A stretch of 64,000 nucleotides of DNA from Thiocapsa roseopersicina (GTDB lineage: Bacteria > Pseudomonadota > Gammaproteobacteria > Chromatiales > Chromatiaceae): NCBI RefSeq assembly GCF_900106925.1, contig NZ_FNNZ01000015.1, positions 1 through 64,000 of the forward strand, given 5' to 3'. Below are positions 52,352 through 63,390 of this stretch, piece after piece (the first letter of the stretch is position 1; every line of letters starts with the position of its first letter). The notes below the pieces were generated by a model. The model was not told the DNA's origin. It searched no databases and saw only the letters and a program-made list of their open reading frames with translations. Position numbers and translations under genes: made by a program.

Positions 52352-54667
52352 ATGAACAGCCCCTATCGACCGAGCCTGCGCGGACCACGCGGCATCCTCC
52401 GACGGGTGCTCGGGTGCGCGGCCCTGCTCGGTTTGTCCGTCGGCGCGGCAAAGGTTGCGGCCGTCGATCTCACCGAGGTTCAATTTGCTGCGCAGCCGGG
52501 GAATCGCGTCGAGATCCAGCTCATCTTCTCCGGGCCGGTCAGCGCGCCTCAGACCTTCGACACGGTGTCTCCGGCACGGATCGCGCTCGACTTCGAAGGC
52601 GTCGCCAACCGACTCGAGCGCAAAGCCGTCCCGATCGGGGTCGGTCCGGTCCATAGCCTGGTCGCGGTGGAGGCGAGCGATCGTACCCGCATCGTGATCA
52701 ATCTGAACGATTCGGTCCCGTATCGCGTGACGACCGAAGGCAACCGCGTGCGCGTGGATATCGATGCCCGGAGCGACCCGGAAGCGGCGCAACCCGTGCC
52801 GCCGGCCCCCACGACTGCGCGGGGACAGCCCCGCGCCCCGGCTTCCGCACCTTGGGATCGCCCCGCCTCCGACGGAGGCGCTGCCCCCGGGCCGAGCGTT
52901 CGGGACATCGATTTCCGCCGCGGTCCAGAAGGCGAGGGGCGTGTCCTGATCACCCTCCCGAGGGCGACCACCCGGGTCACCGTGCGGGAGCAGGGGAGCC
53001 GCGTCCTCGTCGACATCATCGACGCGTCCTTGCCTCAGCGCCTGTTTCGTCGCCTCGACGTCGTGGACTTCGCGACACCTGTCGTGGCGATCGAGTCCCG
53101 GCCCAAGGGACGCAACGTGGAGGTCAACGTTCAGACCGGCAGCGACTTCGAGTATATGGCCTACCAGACCGACGACCTATTCACCTTGGAGCTGCGACCG
53201 CTGACCTCGGCGGAAAAGGAGCGTCTCGCGCGCGAGAAGGTCGTTTACGACGGGGAGCGACTCTCGCTGAACTTTCAGGATATAGAAGTCCGGGCGGTTC
53301 TCCAGCTGCTCGCCGACTTCACCGATTTGAACCTGGTGGCCAGCGACTCGGTGGCCGGCAACATCACCTTGCGTTTGAAGAATGTGCCCTGGGATCAGGC
53401 GCTCGACATCATCCTCAAGACCAAGAATCTGACCAAGCGCCAGGAAGGCAACGTCATCATGGTCGGCCCCTTCGACGAGATCGTCGGGCACGAAGAGCGC
53501 ACCCTGACGGCCGATCAGCGCCTCGAAGAGCTGGCGCCGATCCGTTCCGAGTTCATCCCGGTGAAGTTCGCCAAGGCGGCCGAGATCGCGGCTTTCATTC
53601 GGGGGGCATCCAGCCTGCAATCGAGCGTCAGCTCACAAGGGGGCAGCAGCCCGATCGGCCGCGATTCTCGTCAGCTCGATCGCACCGTGAGCGAATCCAC
53701 CAAAGACTCTATCCTCACGCCCGGGCGCGGCAGCGTGACCTTCGACGAGCGTACCAATACCCTGCTGGTCATGGACACCTCCGCGCGTCTGGATCAGATC
53801 CGCGAGATCGTCGCGCGTCTGGATATCCCGGTCCGGCAGGTCATGATCGAGTCCCGTGTGGTCATCGCAAACAACGATTTCACGCGGGATCTGGGTGTGC
53901 GGTTCGGTCTCGCGACCTCGATGGGCGCGCTCTACAACAACGAGATGCTGATCGGCGGCGGCTTACCCGGCAATCTGGTCGGGCGCGGCAACTACAATGC
54001 CGGACCCTTCGGGCTCGACACCGCCGGCGAGCCGAACAACGCGATCATCCTCGATCCGGTCGTGACCGATACCCCTTCGCTGCTCGTAAACCTCCCGGCG
54101 ACGGACCCGGCGGGTGCGGTGAACTTCCTGATCGGCAAGGTCGGCTCCTATCTGCTTCAATTAGAACTCTCGGCGATGCAACGCGAGGGACGCGGCGAGG
54201 TGATCTCGAGTCCGCGCGTCATCACATCCGATCAGAAGGAGGCCAGGATCGAGGTGGGCAAGAAGATTCCCTACTCGACCGTCTCGCAGGACGGCACGAA
54301 CGTCGAATTCGAGAACGCCACACTGAGTCTGACGGTCACACCCGCGATTACCCCCGACGACCGGATCATCATGGACTTGATCGTGACCAAGGATGAGCCC
54401 GACTTCAGCCGTGTCGTTGACGGGACGCCGACCATCAACACCCGCGAGATCGAGACACGGGTCCTGGTCGACAACGGAGAGACCGTCGTCTTGGGCGGTG
54501 TCTACGAGCGCACCAAGATCTTCGCCAAAGAGCAGGTTCCGTGGATCGGGGACGTCCCGGTCCTCGGGCGTCTCTTCAAACGAGAGGCTCGCGAGGACAA
54601 TAACTCGGAGCTCTTGATCTTCGTCACGCCCAAGATCCTCAAGGGCGACCTGGTTGGAAACCAGTGA
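52352..54667 (+). CDS. pilQ: Type IV pilus secretin PilQ
   Basis: A 771-residue outer-membrane secretin through which the pilus passes. It has a signal region (LGCAALLGLSVGAAKVAA) and two AMIN domains at about 40-135 and 190-280 that bind peptidoglycan. An STN/N0 domain follows near 305-355 (LNFQDIEVRAVLQLLADFTDLN), then an N1 domain at 390-510 and the secretin core at 570-765 (VISSPRVITSDQKEARIEVGKKIPY, ELLIFVTPKIL). A Ser/Gln-rich insert near 425-450 (SVSSQGGSSP) is common in this family. Last of the pil genes in this block. Confidence 0.95.
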   Translation: MNSPYRPSLRGPRGILRRVLGCAALLGLSVGAAKVAAVDLTEVQFAAQPGNRVEIQLIFSGPVSAPQTFDTVSPARIALDFEGVANRLERKAVPIGVGPVHSLVAVEASDRTRIVINLNDSVPYRVTTEGNRVRVDIDARSDPEAAQPVPPAPTTARGQPRAPASAPWDRPASDGGAAPGPSVRDIDFRRGPEGEGRVLITLPRATTRVTVREQGSRVLVDIIDASLPQRLFRRLDVVDFATPVVAIESRPKGRNVEVNVQTGSDFEYMAYQTDDLFTLELRPLTSAEKERLAREKVVYDGERLSLNFQDIEVRAVLQLLADFTDLNLVASDSVAGNITLRLKNVPWDQALDIILKTKNLTKRQEGNVIMVGPFDEIVGHEERTLTADQRLEELAPIRSEFIPVKFAKAAEIAAFIRGASSLQSSVSSQGGSSPIGRDSRQLDRTVSESTKDSILTPGRGSVTFDERTNTLLVMDTSARLDQIREIVARLDIPVRQVMIESRVVIANNDFTRDLGVRFGLATSMGALYNNEMLIGGGLPGNLVGRGNYNAGPFGLDTAGEPNNAIILDPVVTDTPSLLVNLPATDPAGAVNFLIGKVGSYLLQLELSAMQREGRGEVISSPRVITSDQKEARIEVGKKIPYSTVSQDGTNVEFENATLSLTVTPAITPDDRIIMDLIVTKDEPDFSRVVDGTPTINTREIETRVLVDNGETVVLGGVYERTKIFAKEQVPWIGDVPVLGRLFKREAREDNNSELLIFVTPKILKGDLVGNQ

Positions 54668-54703
54668 AGCAGTGCAGAGATTCCCAGACCGTCCGAGATC
54701 ATT

Positions 54704-54739
54704 TTCGTTGTCGTATCGATGGTCGACAACGACAACGAA
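54704..54739. other. 11-bp inverted repeat after pilQ
   Basis: TTCGTTGTCGT and ACGACAACGAA form a perfect stem with a 14-base loop, 36 bp after the pilQ stop. It lacks a T-tract. It could be a Rho-linked or weak terminator, or an operator for aroK. The remaining spacer to aroK (54740-54976) shows nothing else. Confidence 0.45.
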
Positions 54740-54976
54740 CCGTCTCGACATATCTGCCGTGCTGCGCTAGCGGCGCTCGCCCCCTCGAGCGGCAACCTCA
54801 ACTCGCAGCGATTACCCGATGGAGCTCAGAGGGATGCGCTTGATCTCGCGTTGTCTCGATCGGGCGGTGATCGACTGCTTCGGCGCTCGCTCCCCGCTTG
54901 CGTCGTCTTTCTTACCGCGCGTGGGTCGGGCGTCGTTGCCCTTGCCCGCGCGCCGAAAATCTGGCATACCTTTCCT

Positions 54977-55501
54977 ATGATGCGCGCACAGAACATTTTT
55001 ATCGTCGGGCCGATGGGCGCCGGCAAGAGTACCGTCGGACGGCAGCTTGCCGAGACGCTGTCCTACACCTTCAAAGACAGCGACCAGGAGATCCAGCGCC
55101 GCACCGGCGTGGACATCCCGACCATCTTCGAGTTCGAGGGCGAAACAGGCTTTCGTGCCCGCGAGCGCCAAGTCATCGAGGAGCTGGTGAGCGAGGAGCG
55201 GATCGTCCTCGCGACCGGCGGCGGGGTCATCTTGTCGGCGGAGAATCGTCAAGACTTGGCGGCGCGCGGCGTCGTCATCTATCTGCATTGCAGCCCGGAG
55301 CAGCAATACGCCCGCACCGCTCGTGACCGGAATCGCCCCTTGTTGGATACGGAAGATCCGCTCGCAAAACTGCGCGAGCTGATGGAGGAGCGCGAGCCGC
55401 TCTATCGCCAAGTCGCCGATATGGTCGTGTCGACCGAAAAGCGCGGCACCAGCTCCGTGGTCAAGGAGATCTCGCGACGCTTGGAGTCCGAAGAGATCTG
55501 A
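54977..55501 (+). CDS. aroK: Shikimate kinase
   Basis: A 174-residue enzyme phosphorylating shikimate at O3 with ATP in the aromatic amino-acid pathway. The P-loop is [11 protein letters not shown] (11-21), the shikimate-binding Asp and Arg are in [11 protein letters not shown] and FRARERQVI, and the motif LATGGGVIL follows. ATG 54977 is directly followed by a second ATG. An open frame upstream has no homology. It precedes aroB by 65 bp, the common aroKB arrangement. Confidence 0.95.
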   Translation: MMRAQNIFIVGPMGAGKSTVGRQLAETLSYTFKDSDQEIQRRTGVDIPTIFEFEGETGFRARERQVIEELVSEERIVLATGGGVILSAENRQDLAARGVVIYLHCSPEQQYARTARDRNRPLLDTEDPLAKLRELMEEREPLYRQVADMVVSTEKRGTSSVVKEISRRLESEEI

Positions 55502-55566
55502 ACCGCGCCCCGAAGACCTGGACGAGAGCACCGCTCACGTCCGGGCAGCATGATCGGAGAAACGCC

Positions 55567-56649
55567 ATGTCCTGGAGCCTCACCGTCGCCCTCGGGGCGC
55601 GTGCTTATCCCATTCACATCGGTTCCGGTCTGCTCTCGGACCCGGATCTCTACCGGCCGCATCTGCTCGGCTCGCAGGTCATGGTCGTGACCAACGAGAC
55701 GGTCGCGCCTCTGTATCTGGAAGCGGTTCGCTCGGCGCTGGAGGGTTACCAAGTCGGCGAGGTGGTGCTGCCCGACGGCGAGCAGTATAAGACGATGGAG
55801 GTCTGGAACCGGATCTTCGATGCCTTGCTCCAGGCGCGTTTCGGACGTGACTGCACCCTGGTGGCGCTCGGCGGGGGCGTGGTGGGGGACATGGCGGGCT
55901 TCGCGGCCGCCTGTTATCAGCGCGGGGTCGGCTTCATCCAGGTGCCCACGACCCTGCTCGCGCAGGTCGACTCCTCGGTCGGGGGCAAGACAGGCATCAA
56001 CCATCCGGCCGGGAAGAACATGATCGGGGCCTTCCACCAGCCCCGAGCGGTGATCGCGGACACCTCGACCTTGGCGACATTGCCGCAGCGCGAGCTCTCG
56101 GCCGGATTGGCCGAGGTTCTGAAATACGGGCTCATCCGCGACGCGACCTTCCTCTCTTGGCTGGAAACGCACATGGCCGAGCTGCTTGCGCGCGATGCCG
56201 ACGCCTTGGCCTACATCATCCGCCGCTCCTGCGAGATCAAGGCGGAGATCGTCGCGGAAGACGAGCTCGAGGCAGGGCAGCGCGCGCTGCTCAACCTCGG
56301 ACACACTTTCGGGCACGCCATCGAGACCGCGACCGGTTACGGCACCTGGCTGCACGGCGAGGCGGTCGGGGTCGGAATCTGCATGGCAGCCGATCTATCC
56401 GCCCGCATGGGCTGGCTCACCGACGTGGACGTCGAGCGCGTCCGCCGGCTGGTGGCAAGCGCGGGCCTTCCTGTTGCGGCCCCGAACGATCTTTCCGCCG
56501 ATCGCTTTCTCGAGCTCATGGCGGTCGACAAAAAGGTGCAGGACGGTCGACTGCGCCTGGTTCTCCTGCAACAGCCCGGAGACGCTCTGGTCACGGGTGA
56601 CGTCGACCCGAACCTTCTGCGAGCGACCCTCGACGCCGCGGCTTCCTGA
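55567..56649 (+). CDS. aroB: 3-Dehydroquinate synthase
   Basis: A 360-residue NAD- and metal-dependent enzyme converting DAHP to 3-dehydroquinate, the second step of the shikimate pathway. Motifs are [24 protein letters not shown], the NAD loop [38 protein letters not shown], and the metal ligands in [18 protein letters not shown] and [10 protein letters not shown]. Full length. The start has GGAGAAACGCC upstream. Confidence 0.96.
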   Translation: MSWSLTVALGARAYPIHIGSGLLSDPDLYRPHLLGSQVMVVTNETVAPLYLEAVRSALEGYQVGEVVLPDGEQYKTMEVWNRIFDALLQARFGRDCTLVALGGGVVGDMAGFAAACYQRGVGFIQVPTTLLAQVDSSVGGKTGINHPAGKNMIGAFHQPRAVIADTSTLATLPQRELSAGLAEVLKYGLIRDATFLSWLETHMAELLARDADALAYIIRRSCEIKAEIVAEDELEAGQRALLNLGHTFGHAIETATGYGTWLHGEAVGVGICMAADLSARMGWLTDVDVERVRRLVASAGLPVAAPNDLSADRFLELMAVDKKVQDGRLRLVLLQQPGDALVTGDVDPNLLRATLDAAAS

Positions 56650-57079
56650 GATCGCGCTCGTTAGCACTAATTTGGTGCAGGCCGAACGCCTCGCGCACGA
56701 CGGCGGGGCGCTGCTGCGTCCGGTCGTGCTCGCCCGATCCTCTGTACGAGCAGGCCCCCGGAGAGGGTCGAACGTCCGCGGTTTCGGCACGCATAGACCG
56801 ACTCCGCCCGGACCGAGCGCACTCGGCGAGGGCCTGATTGATTTCGGGAGATGTGGCACAGCATCTGCTGAGCCGGTATGCTTTGGGGTTTTGCGGTGAC
56901 CCGGCCGAGATCGTCGTCTCTCCCGGTCGATGTAAAACGACTTCCCCGTTCGAAATGACGACACGATTGTGATGTCGGGCCTCGGTTGCGACAATCACAC
57001 ACAGATTTGAAGGTGTAGGCGCGCGGGTCGCGACTGCACAATCCCCAGCAACAAGTTTTTCGTATCAGCGAGGTCAATC
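56650..57079. other. Spacer between aroB and gltB
   Basis: 430 bp without a supported gene. In Pseudomonas a DamX-like gene lies here; none was seen. A more AT-rich stretch at 56985-57079 is the likely gltB promoter region, but no clear boxes could be chosen. Confidence 0.4.
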
Positions 57080-60000
57080 ATGAGCCTTCGTGCCTATCCG
57101 CCCGCACAGGGTCTCTATGACCCGACCAACGAACGCGATTCCTGCGGGGTCGGCTTCGTCTGCAACATCAAGAATACGAAGAGCCACGCGATCGTCCGGC
57201 AGGGGCTGGAGATCCTGGAGCGTCTTGCCCACCGCGGTGCGGTCGGCGCGGATCCCAAGGCCGGCGACGGTGCCGGCATCCTGGTGCAGATCCCGGACGC
57301 TTTTCTACGCGCACAGGTCTCGTTCGACCTCCCGCCGGTCGGCGAATACGGCGTCGGCATGGTGTTTCTGCCCCGCGACTCGGATGCGCGCGGCTTGATG
57401 CAGGACATCATCGATCGCCACGTGCGGGAAGGCGGACAGCAGGTGCTGGGTTGGCGCGATGTTCCGGTCGACAACAGCGATCTGGGCAAGAGCGTGCTCC
57501 CGACCGAGCCACTGGTCCAACAGCTGTTCATCGCCCGAGGCGAGAACTGTGCCGATCAGGACGCCTTCGAGCGCAAGCTCTTCGTCATCCGCAAGCGGAT
57601 GGACAACGAGATCCGCGGCTCCGGATACGGTCAGACCTCCTACTACACCGCCTCGCTGTCCTCGCGCACGCTCAACTACAAGGGCATGCTGCTGGCCGAC
57701 CAGGTCGGCAACTATTATCTGGATCTCTCCGACGAGCGCTTCGAATCCGCCATTGCGCTGGTCCATCAACGCTTCTCGACCAATACCTTCCCGACCTGGG
57801 ATCTGGCGCAGCCGTTCCGCATGATCTGCCACAACGGCGAGATCAACACCCTGCGCGGAAACGTCAACTGGATGGCCGCGCGCCGACACACCATGCGCTC
57901 CGACATCCTCGGCGATGATCTCGACACCATCTGGCCCCTGATCCCGGAAGGTCAGTCGGACTCCGCCTGCTTCGACAACGCGCTTGAGCTGCTGGTGATG
58001 GGCGGTTACTCGCTCGCTCACGCCATGATGGTGCTGATCCCCGAAGCCTGGACCGGCAACCGCTTGATGGACGAGAAGCGCCGCGCCTTCTACGAGTACC
58101 ACACGGCCTTGATGGAGCCCTGGGACGGTCCCGCTGCAGTCGCCTTCACGGACGGGCGCCAGATCGGCGCGACGCTTGATCGCAACGGTCTGCGTCCCGC
58201 ACGCTACCTAGTGACCAAAGACGACATGGTCGTGATGGCCTCCGAGATGGGCGTGCTCGACATCGCCGAGGAGCGCATCGTCAAGAAATGGCGTCTGCAG
58301 CCCGGCAAGATGCTCCTGATCGACCTGGAGCAGGGCCGTATCATCGACGATGCCGAGATCAAGACCCAGCTCGCCGAGGCCAAGCCCTACGGCGAATGGC
58401 TCAAGAAGACGCAGATCCGGCTCGACGAGCTGCCGACGAGTGTCGGGCCCATGTCTCCGGACGATGCCACCTTGTTGGATGCCCAACAGGCCTTCGGCTA
58501 CACCCAGGAAGACGTCAAGTTCCTGCTGAGCCCGATGATCCTCACGGGTCAGGAGGCGGTCGGCTCGATGGGTGCGGATAACCCGCCGTCGGTACTTTCA
58601 AGCCGACCCAAGCATCTCTCGACCTATTTCAAGCAGAACTTCGCGCAGGTCACCAATCCGCCGATCGACCCGATCCGCGAAGAGCTGGTGATGTCGCTGG
58701 TGTGCATGATCGGGCCGCGTCCGAACCTGCTGGGGATCAACGAGGCCGGCAAGCACTGGCGTTTGGAGACCCCGCAGCCCGTTCTGACCAATCAAGACCT
58801 GGAGCGGATTCGGCACATCGAGTACAGCGCCGGGGCAGCCTTTCGGACCAGCACGCTCGACATGGTGTACCCGGCGTCCGAGGGCGCCGAAGGCATGGGC
58901 TCGGCCTTGGATCGCCTCTGCGAGCAAGCAGAGCAGGCGGTCTTGGCCGGCTACAACATCCTGATCCTCTCGGATCGCAACACCAATCTCGACCACATCC
59001 CGATCCCGGCGCTGCTCGCCACCTCGTCGGTGCACCACCATCTCATCCGACGCGGCTTGCGCACCAGCTCGGGCATCGTGGTCGAAACCGGCGCGGCCTT
59101 GGAGGTTCATCACTTCGCCACGCTGGCCGGCTATGGCGCCGAGGCGATCAACCCCTATCTCGCCTTCGACACCATCCAGTCGCTGCTGCCGCATCTTCCC
59201 GAGCCGCTGACCTTCGAAGAGGCCCAGAAGCGCTACATCAAGGCGGTCGGCAAGGGGTTGCTCAAGGTCATGTCGAAGATGGGCATCTCGATGCTCGAGT
59301 CCTATTGCGGGGCACAGATCTTCGATGCGATCGGGCTCAACACGCCCTTCATCCAGCAATACTTCTCCGGCACCCAATCGAAGGTGGAAGGGATCGGTCT
59401 GAAGGAGGTTGCCGAGGAGGCGGTGCGCTGGCACGCGCAAGCCTACGGCCGCGAGCAGATCTACCGCAAACACCTGGACGTCGGCGGGGACTACGCCTAT
59501 CGACTGCGCGGCGAGGATCATGTCTGGACCCCCGAGACCATCTCGAAGCTGCAGCATGCGACCCGTGCGAAGAGCTTCGAGACCTTCGGCGAATACTCCC
59601 GCCTGATCAACGACCAGTCCGAGCGGCTTCTGACCTTGCGCGGCCTCATGGAGCTGACGTTTGCGCCCGAGCCGATCCCGATCGAGGAGGTCGAGCCGGC
59701 CAGCGCCATCGTCAAACGCTTCGCGACCGGTGCCATGTCCTTCGGCTCCATCTCGCCCGAGGCGCATTCCACGCTCGCCAAGGCGATGAACGCCATCGGC
59801 GGCAAGTCCAATACGGGTGAAGGCGGCGAAGAGCCCGAGCGCTTCCAGCCGTTGGCCGACGGCTCGCCGAACCCGGAACGCTCGGCCATCAAGCAGGTTG
59901 CTTCGGGCCGTTTCGGCGTCACCACCGAGTACCTGGTGAGCGCGGACGATATCCAGATCAAGATTGCGCAGGGTGCCAAGCCGGGCGAGGGCGGCCAGCT

Positions 60001-61735
60001 GCCGGGCCACAAGGTGAGCCCGCAGATCGCCAGGGTCCGTCATTCCACGCCCGGAGTGGGTCTCATCTCGCCTCCGCCGCATCACGATATCTACTCGATC
60101 GAGGATCTCGCGCAGCTCATCCACGATCTGAAAAACGTGAACCCGAAGGCCCGTATCTCGGTCAAGCTGGTCTCCGAAGTGGGCGTCGGAACGGTTGCCG
60201 CGGGCGTCTCCAAGGCCCATGCGGACCACGTCACCATAGCCGGCTATGACGGAGGCACGGGCGCCAGCCCGCTGACATCCATCAAGCACGCTGGCTCGCC
60301 TTGGGAGATCGGTCTGGCCGAGACCCATCAGACCCTGGTGCTCAACCGGTTGCGCGGACGCATCGCGGTTCAGGTCGACGGGGGCATGCGCACCGGGCGG
60401 GACGTGGTGATCGGCGCCCTGCTCGGGGCCGACGAGTTCGGTTTCGCGACCGCGCCCTTGATCGTCGAGGGCTGCATCATGATGCGCAAGTGTCATCTGA
60501 ATACCTGTCCGGTCGGTGTTGCGACCCAGGATCCGGAGCTGCGCCGACGCTTCACCGGACAGCCCGAGCATGTGATCAATTTCTTCTTCTTCGTGGCCGA
60601 AGAGGTCCGTCAGTTGATGGCGAAGCTCGGCTTCCGCACCGTGAACGAGATGATCGGTCATTCCGAGCGTCTGGAGATGCGGCGCGCGATCTTGCACTGG
60701 AAGGCCAGAGGGCTTGATTTCTCGCGTTTGCTCGCGCGCCCGAACGTCGGGGCGGACGTGGCGATCTACAACAGCGAGAGCCAGGACCACGGTATCGACA
60801 AGGCGCTCGATCACCAACTGATCAGCCAGGCCGAGCCGGCGCTCGAGCGCCGTGAGCCCGTGCGGATCGAGACCGAGATCAGGAACTACAACCGCTGTTT
60901 CGGCGCCATGCTGTCGGGTCGCGTTGCCGAGCGCTTCGGCCATGCTGGCTTGCCCGAGGACACCATCCATATCAAGGCCAAGGGCACGGGCGGTCAGTCG
61001 TTCGGCGCCTGGGTGGCCGCGGGTGTCACGATCGAGCTCGAGGGCGAGGCCAATGACTATGTCGGCAAGGGCCTTTCGGGCGGACGGCTTATCATCTATC
61101 CTCCGGCCGAAAGCGCGATCGAGCGCGCCGAAGACAACATCATCGTCGGTAATACCGTACTGTACGGCGCGATCAGCGGCGAGTGCTTCTTCCGGGGCGT
61201 GGCGGGCGAGCGCTTCTGTGTGCGCAACTCAGGGGCCATTGCCGTGGTCGAGGGTGTCGGTGACCACGGCTGCGAGTACATGACGGGCGGTATCGCCGTC
61301 GTGCTTGGTCCGACGGGGCGAAACTTCGCGGCAGGGATGTCCGGCGGCGTCGCCTATGTCCTGGACGAGGACGGGACCTTTGCCGAGCGCTGCAATCTCG
61401 CGATGGTCGAGCTTGAGCCGATCGCCCGCGAAGACGACATCCTCGAGGCACTTGACCACCAGGGCGGCGACCTCGAGACCCACGGTCTCGTGGATCTCAG
61501 TCAAGATATGAGCCGTTACGATGCCGCGCGGCTCAAGCAGCTCGTCCTGAACCATCTGCACTACACCAATTCCGACGTGGCGCGCCGGATCCTCGACGAT
61601 TGGGATGGCTATCGAACGCGGTTCGTCAAGGTCATGCCCGTCGACTATCGCCGTGCGCTCGAAACGATGCAGACGCGCCAAAGCCGTCCGCCACAGACGA
61701 TCAAGCAGTCGAAGGGGATTGTGGATCATGGGTAA
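57080..61735 (+). CDS. gltB: Glutamate synthase (NADPH) large subunit
   Basis: A 1551-residue enzyme making glutamate from glutamine and 2-oxoglutarate. A propeptide of 21 residues precedes catalytic Cys22 (ERDSCGVGF), the nucleophile of the class II glutaminase domain (22-430). The FMN-binding synthase domain spans about 820-1190. The 3Fe-4S cluster cysteines are [12 protein letters not shown] near 1132-1143. The C-terminal beta-helix (about 1260-1500) has GISGGRL-like loops ([34 protein letters not shown]). It overlaps gltD by 8 bp, so both subunits are coupled. Confidence 0.96.
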   Translation: MSLRAYPPAQGLYDPTNERDSCGVGFVCNIKNTKSHAIVRQGLEILERLAHRGAVGADPKAGDGAGILVQIPDAFLRAQVSFDLPPVGEYGVGMVFLPRDSDARGLMQDIIDRHVREGGQQVLGWRDVPVDNSDLGKSVLPTEPLVQQLFIARGENCADQDAFERKLFVIRKRMDNEIRGSGYGQTSYYTASLSSRTLNYKGMLLADQVGNYYLDLSDERFESAIALVHQRFSTNTFPTWDLAQPFRMICHNGEINTLRGNVNWMAARRHTMRSDILGDDLDTIWPLIPEGQSDSACFDNALELLVMGGYSLAHAMMVLIPEAWTGNRLMDEKRRAFYEYHTALMEPWDGPAAVAFTDGRQIGATLDRNGLRPARYLVTKDDMVVMASEMGVLDIAEERIVKKWRLQPGKMLLIDLEQGRIIDDAEIKTQLAEAKPYGEWLKKTQIRLDELPTSVGPMSPDDATLLDAQQAFGYTQEDVKFLLSPMILTGQEAVGSMGADNPPSVLSSRPKHLSTYFKQNFAQVTNPPIDPIREELVMSLVCMIGPRPNLLGINEAGKHWRLETPQPVLTNQDLERIRHIEYSAGAAFRTSTLDMVYPASEGAEGMGSALDRLCEQAEQAVLAGYNILILSDRNTNLDHIPIPALLATSSVHHHLIRRGLRTSSGIVVETGAALEVHHFATLAGYGAEAINPYLAFDTIQSLLPHLPEPLTFEEAQKRYIKAVGKGLLKVMSKMGISMLESYCGAQIFDAIGLNTPFIQQYFSGTQSKVEGIGLKEVAEEAVRWHAQAYGREQIYRKHLDVGGDYAYRLRGEDHVWTPETISKLQHATRAKSFETFGEYSRLINDQSERLLTLRGLMELTFAPEPIPIEEVEPASAIVKRFATGAMSFGSISPEAHSTLAKAMNAIGGKSNTGEGGEEPERFQPLADGSPNPERSAIKQVASGRFGVTTEYLVSADDIQIKIAQGAKPGEGGQLPGHKVSPQIARVRHSTPGVGLISPPPHHDIYSIEDLAQLIHDLKNVNPKARISVKLVSEVGVGTVAAGVSKAHADHVTIAGYDGGTGASPLTSIKHAGSPWEIGLAETHQTLVLNRLRGRIAVQVDGGMRTGRDVVIGALLGADEFGFATAPLIVEGCIMMRKCHLNTCPVGVATQDPELRRRFTGQPEHVINFFFFVAEEVRQLMAKLGFRTVNEMIGHSERLEMRRAILHWKARGLDFSRLLARPNVGADVAIYNSESQDHGIDKALDHQLISQAEPALERREPVRIETEIRNYNRCFGAMLSGRVAERFGHAGLPEDTIHIKAKGTGGQSFGAWVAAGVTIELEGEANDYVGKGLSGGRLIIYPPAESAIERAEDNIIVGNTVLYGAISGECFFRGVAGERFCVRNSGAIAVVEGVGDHGCEYMTGGIAVVLGPTGRNFAAGMSGGVAYVLDEDGTFAERCNLAMVELEPIAREDDILEALDHQGGDLETHGLVDLSQDMSRYDAARLKQLVLNHLHYTNSDVARRILDDWDGYRTRFVKVMPVDYRRALETMQTRQSRPPQTIKQSKGIVDHG

Positions 61736-63194
61736 GCCGACCGGATTCATCGAGTTCGACCGACGCGACCGGCGCTATCAGCCGGCCGCCGATCGCGTCG
61801 TGCATTACAGAGAGTTCGTGATCCCGATGACGGATCGCGAGGTCAGCGAGCAAGGTGCCCGCTGCATGGACTGCGGCATTCCCTTTTGTCATCAGGGTTG
61901 TCCTGTCGACAACATCATCCCGGACTGGAACGACCTGGTTTATCGGGGTGATTGGCAAGCCGCGATCGATGTCCTGCACTCAACCAACAATTTTCCGGAA
62001 TTCACCGGACGCATCTGTCCCGCACCCTGCGAGGCCGCCTGCACGCTGAATCTGAACGACACGCCGGTCGCCATCAAGACGATCGAATGCGCCATCGTCG
62101 ACAAGGCCTGGCAGGAGGGCTGGATCAAGCCGCTGGTCCCGGAGCGACGCACCGGCAAGCGTGTCGCCGTGGTCGGCTCCGGCCCCGCCGGTCTGGCAAC
62201 CGCCCAGCAGCTTGCGCGCGCGGGGCACCAGGTTCACCTGTTCGAGAAGGCGGATCGCATCGGCGGCTTGTTGCGCTACGGCATCCCCGATTTCAAGCTG
62301 AGCAAATCGCTGATCGACCGTCGGATGGCGCAGATGCGGACCGAAGGCGTCGAGTTCCACACCAACGCACATATCGGAGTGGATATCCCGGTCGCCCGTT
62401 TGCGCGAGGAGTACGACGCCGTGGTCCTCGCCGGCGGGTCGGAGAAGCCTCGTGATCTTGAGGTGCCCGGGCGGGAGTTGTCCGGGATCCACTTCGCGAT
62501 GGACTTCCTGACGCGCAACAGCAAGCGCGTGCAGGGCTCGTACGTCCCCGAGGACGACTTCATCAGCGCTCATGGCAAACATGTCGTCGTGATCGGGGGC
62601 GGGGATACCGGCTCGGACTGTATCGGGACCTCCAACCGACACGGCGCCAAATCGGTCACCCAGATCGAGATCCTGGACAAGCCGCCGGAGAAGGAAGACA
62701 AGGGGCTGACCTGGCCGGATTGGCCGAACCGACTGCGGACATCCAGCTCACAGGAAGAGGGCTGCGAGCGGCTGTGGAATGTCGCATCCAAGGCGTTCGT
62801 CGGCGACGAGAACGGCCGCGTCAAGGCGTTGCGCTTCGAGCTGGTGCGCTGGGAGCGCACCGACGGAGGTCGCTGGCAGATGCAGACGGTCCCGGACAGC
62901 ATCGGCGAGCTCAAGGCAGACCTGGTGCTCTTGGCGATGGGATTCGTGCATCCGGTTCACGAAGGCATGATCGCCGAGCTTCGCGAGAACGCTGGGCTCG
63001 AGCTGGACCCGCGCGGCAACATCAAGGGTGCCACGGACGGACCCGGCGCCTATCACACCTCGGTCGACGGCGTCTTCTGCGCCGGGGACATGCGACGCGG
63101 TCAGTCGCTCGTGGTGTGGGCCATCCGCGAGGGACGCCAGTGCGCGAGGGCCGTGGATGAGTGGTTGATGGGCCGCTCCGATCTGGCGCGTTGA
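61728..63194 (+). CDS. gltD: Glutamate synthase small subunit
   Basis: A 488-residue FAD protein that oxidises NADPH and feeds electrons through 4Fe-4S clusters to GltB. N-terminal cysteines [13 protein letters not shown] and CPAPCEAAC bind the clusters. FAD motif [19 protein letters not shown] and NADPH motif [16 protein letters not shown] follow, with [16 protein letters not shown] at the C-terminus. ATG 61728 overlaps the gltB end; the frame is open further upstream inside gltB without meaning. Confidence 0.96.
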   Translation: MGKPTGFIEFDRRDRRYQPAADRVVHYREFVIPMTDREVSEQGARCMDCGIPFCHQGCPVDNIIPDWNDLVYRGDWQAAIDVLHSTNNFPEFTGRICPAPCEAACTLNLNDTPVAIKTIECAIVDKAWQEGWIKPLVPERRTGKRVAVVGSGPAGLATAQQLARAGHQVHLFEKADRIGGLLRYGIPDFKLSKSLIDRRMAQMRTEGVEFHTNAHIGVDIPVARLREEYDAVVLAGGSEKPRDLEVPGRELSGIHFAMDFLTRNSKRVQGSYVPEDDFISAHGKHVVVIGGGDTGSDCIGTSNRHGAKSVTQIEILDKPPEKEDKGLTWPDWPNRLRTSSSQEEGCERLWNVASKAFVGDENGRVKALRFELVRWERTDGGRWQMQTVPDSIGELKADLVLLAMGFVHPVHEGMIAELRENAGLELDPRGNIKGATDGPGAYHTSVDGVFCAGDMRRGQSLVVWAIREGRQCARAVDEWLMGRSDLAR

Positions 63195-63215
63195 GCCGGG
63201 TCGGGACGCCTCGTG

Positions 63216-63269
63216 CGCTGCTTGGGGTGTGTTCGCGTAGCCTAGCTGCGCCGGATCCCCCAAGCAGCG
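63216..63269. other. 12-bp inverted repeat after gltD
   Basis: CGCTGCTTGGGG (63216-63227) and CCCCAAGCAGCG (63258-63269) are perfect inverted repeats separated by 30 bp, with a smaller inner stem. It lies 22 bp after the gltD stop. No T-tract follows. Likely a terminator-like or processing structure for the gltBD message. Confidence 0.5.
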
Positions 63270-63390
63270 TCGCTGACGCGGTCGGACGTTCCGAGGTACG
63301 CTCTATAGATCATGGCGCGGCTCGGATCCGCTCGGGCCGCTCTTCGGCGCCTCATGAAGGCTACATCGAGTCGAGAGGTCGGGATTAGAG

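Noticed and set aside
56650-57079. A tRNA or small RNA gene in the aroB-gltB spacer
   Set aside because: No cloverleaf arms, TTCRA box or CCA end were found by eye.
58598-60970. A 790-codon open frame antisense to gltB
   Set aside because: It lies wholly opposite a conserved gene, its translation is rich in Arg, Gln and Asp without domains, and long antisense frames are expected in GC-rich coding DNA.
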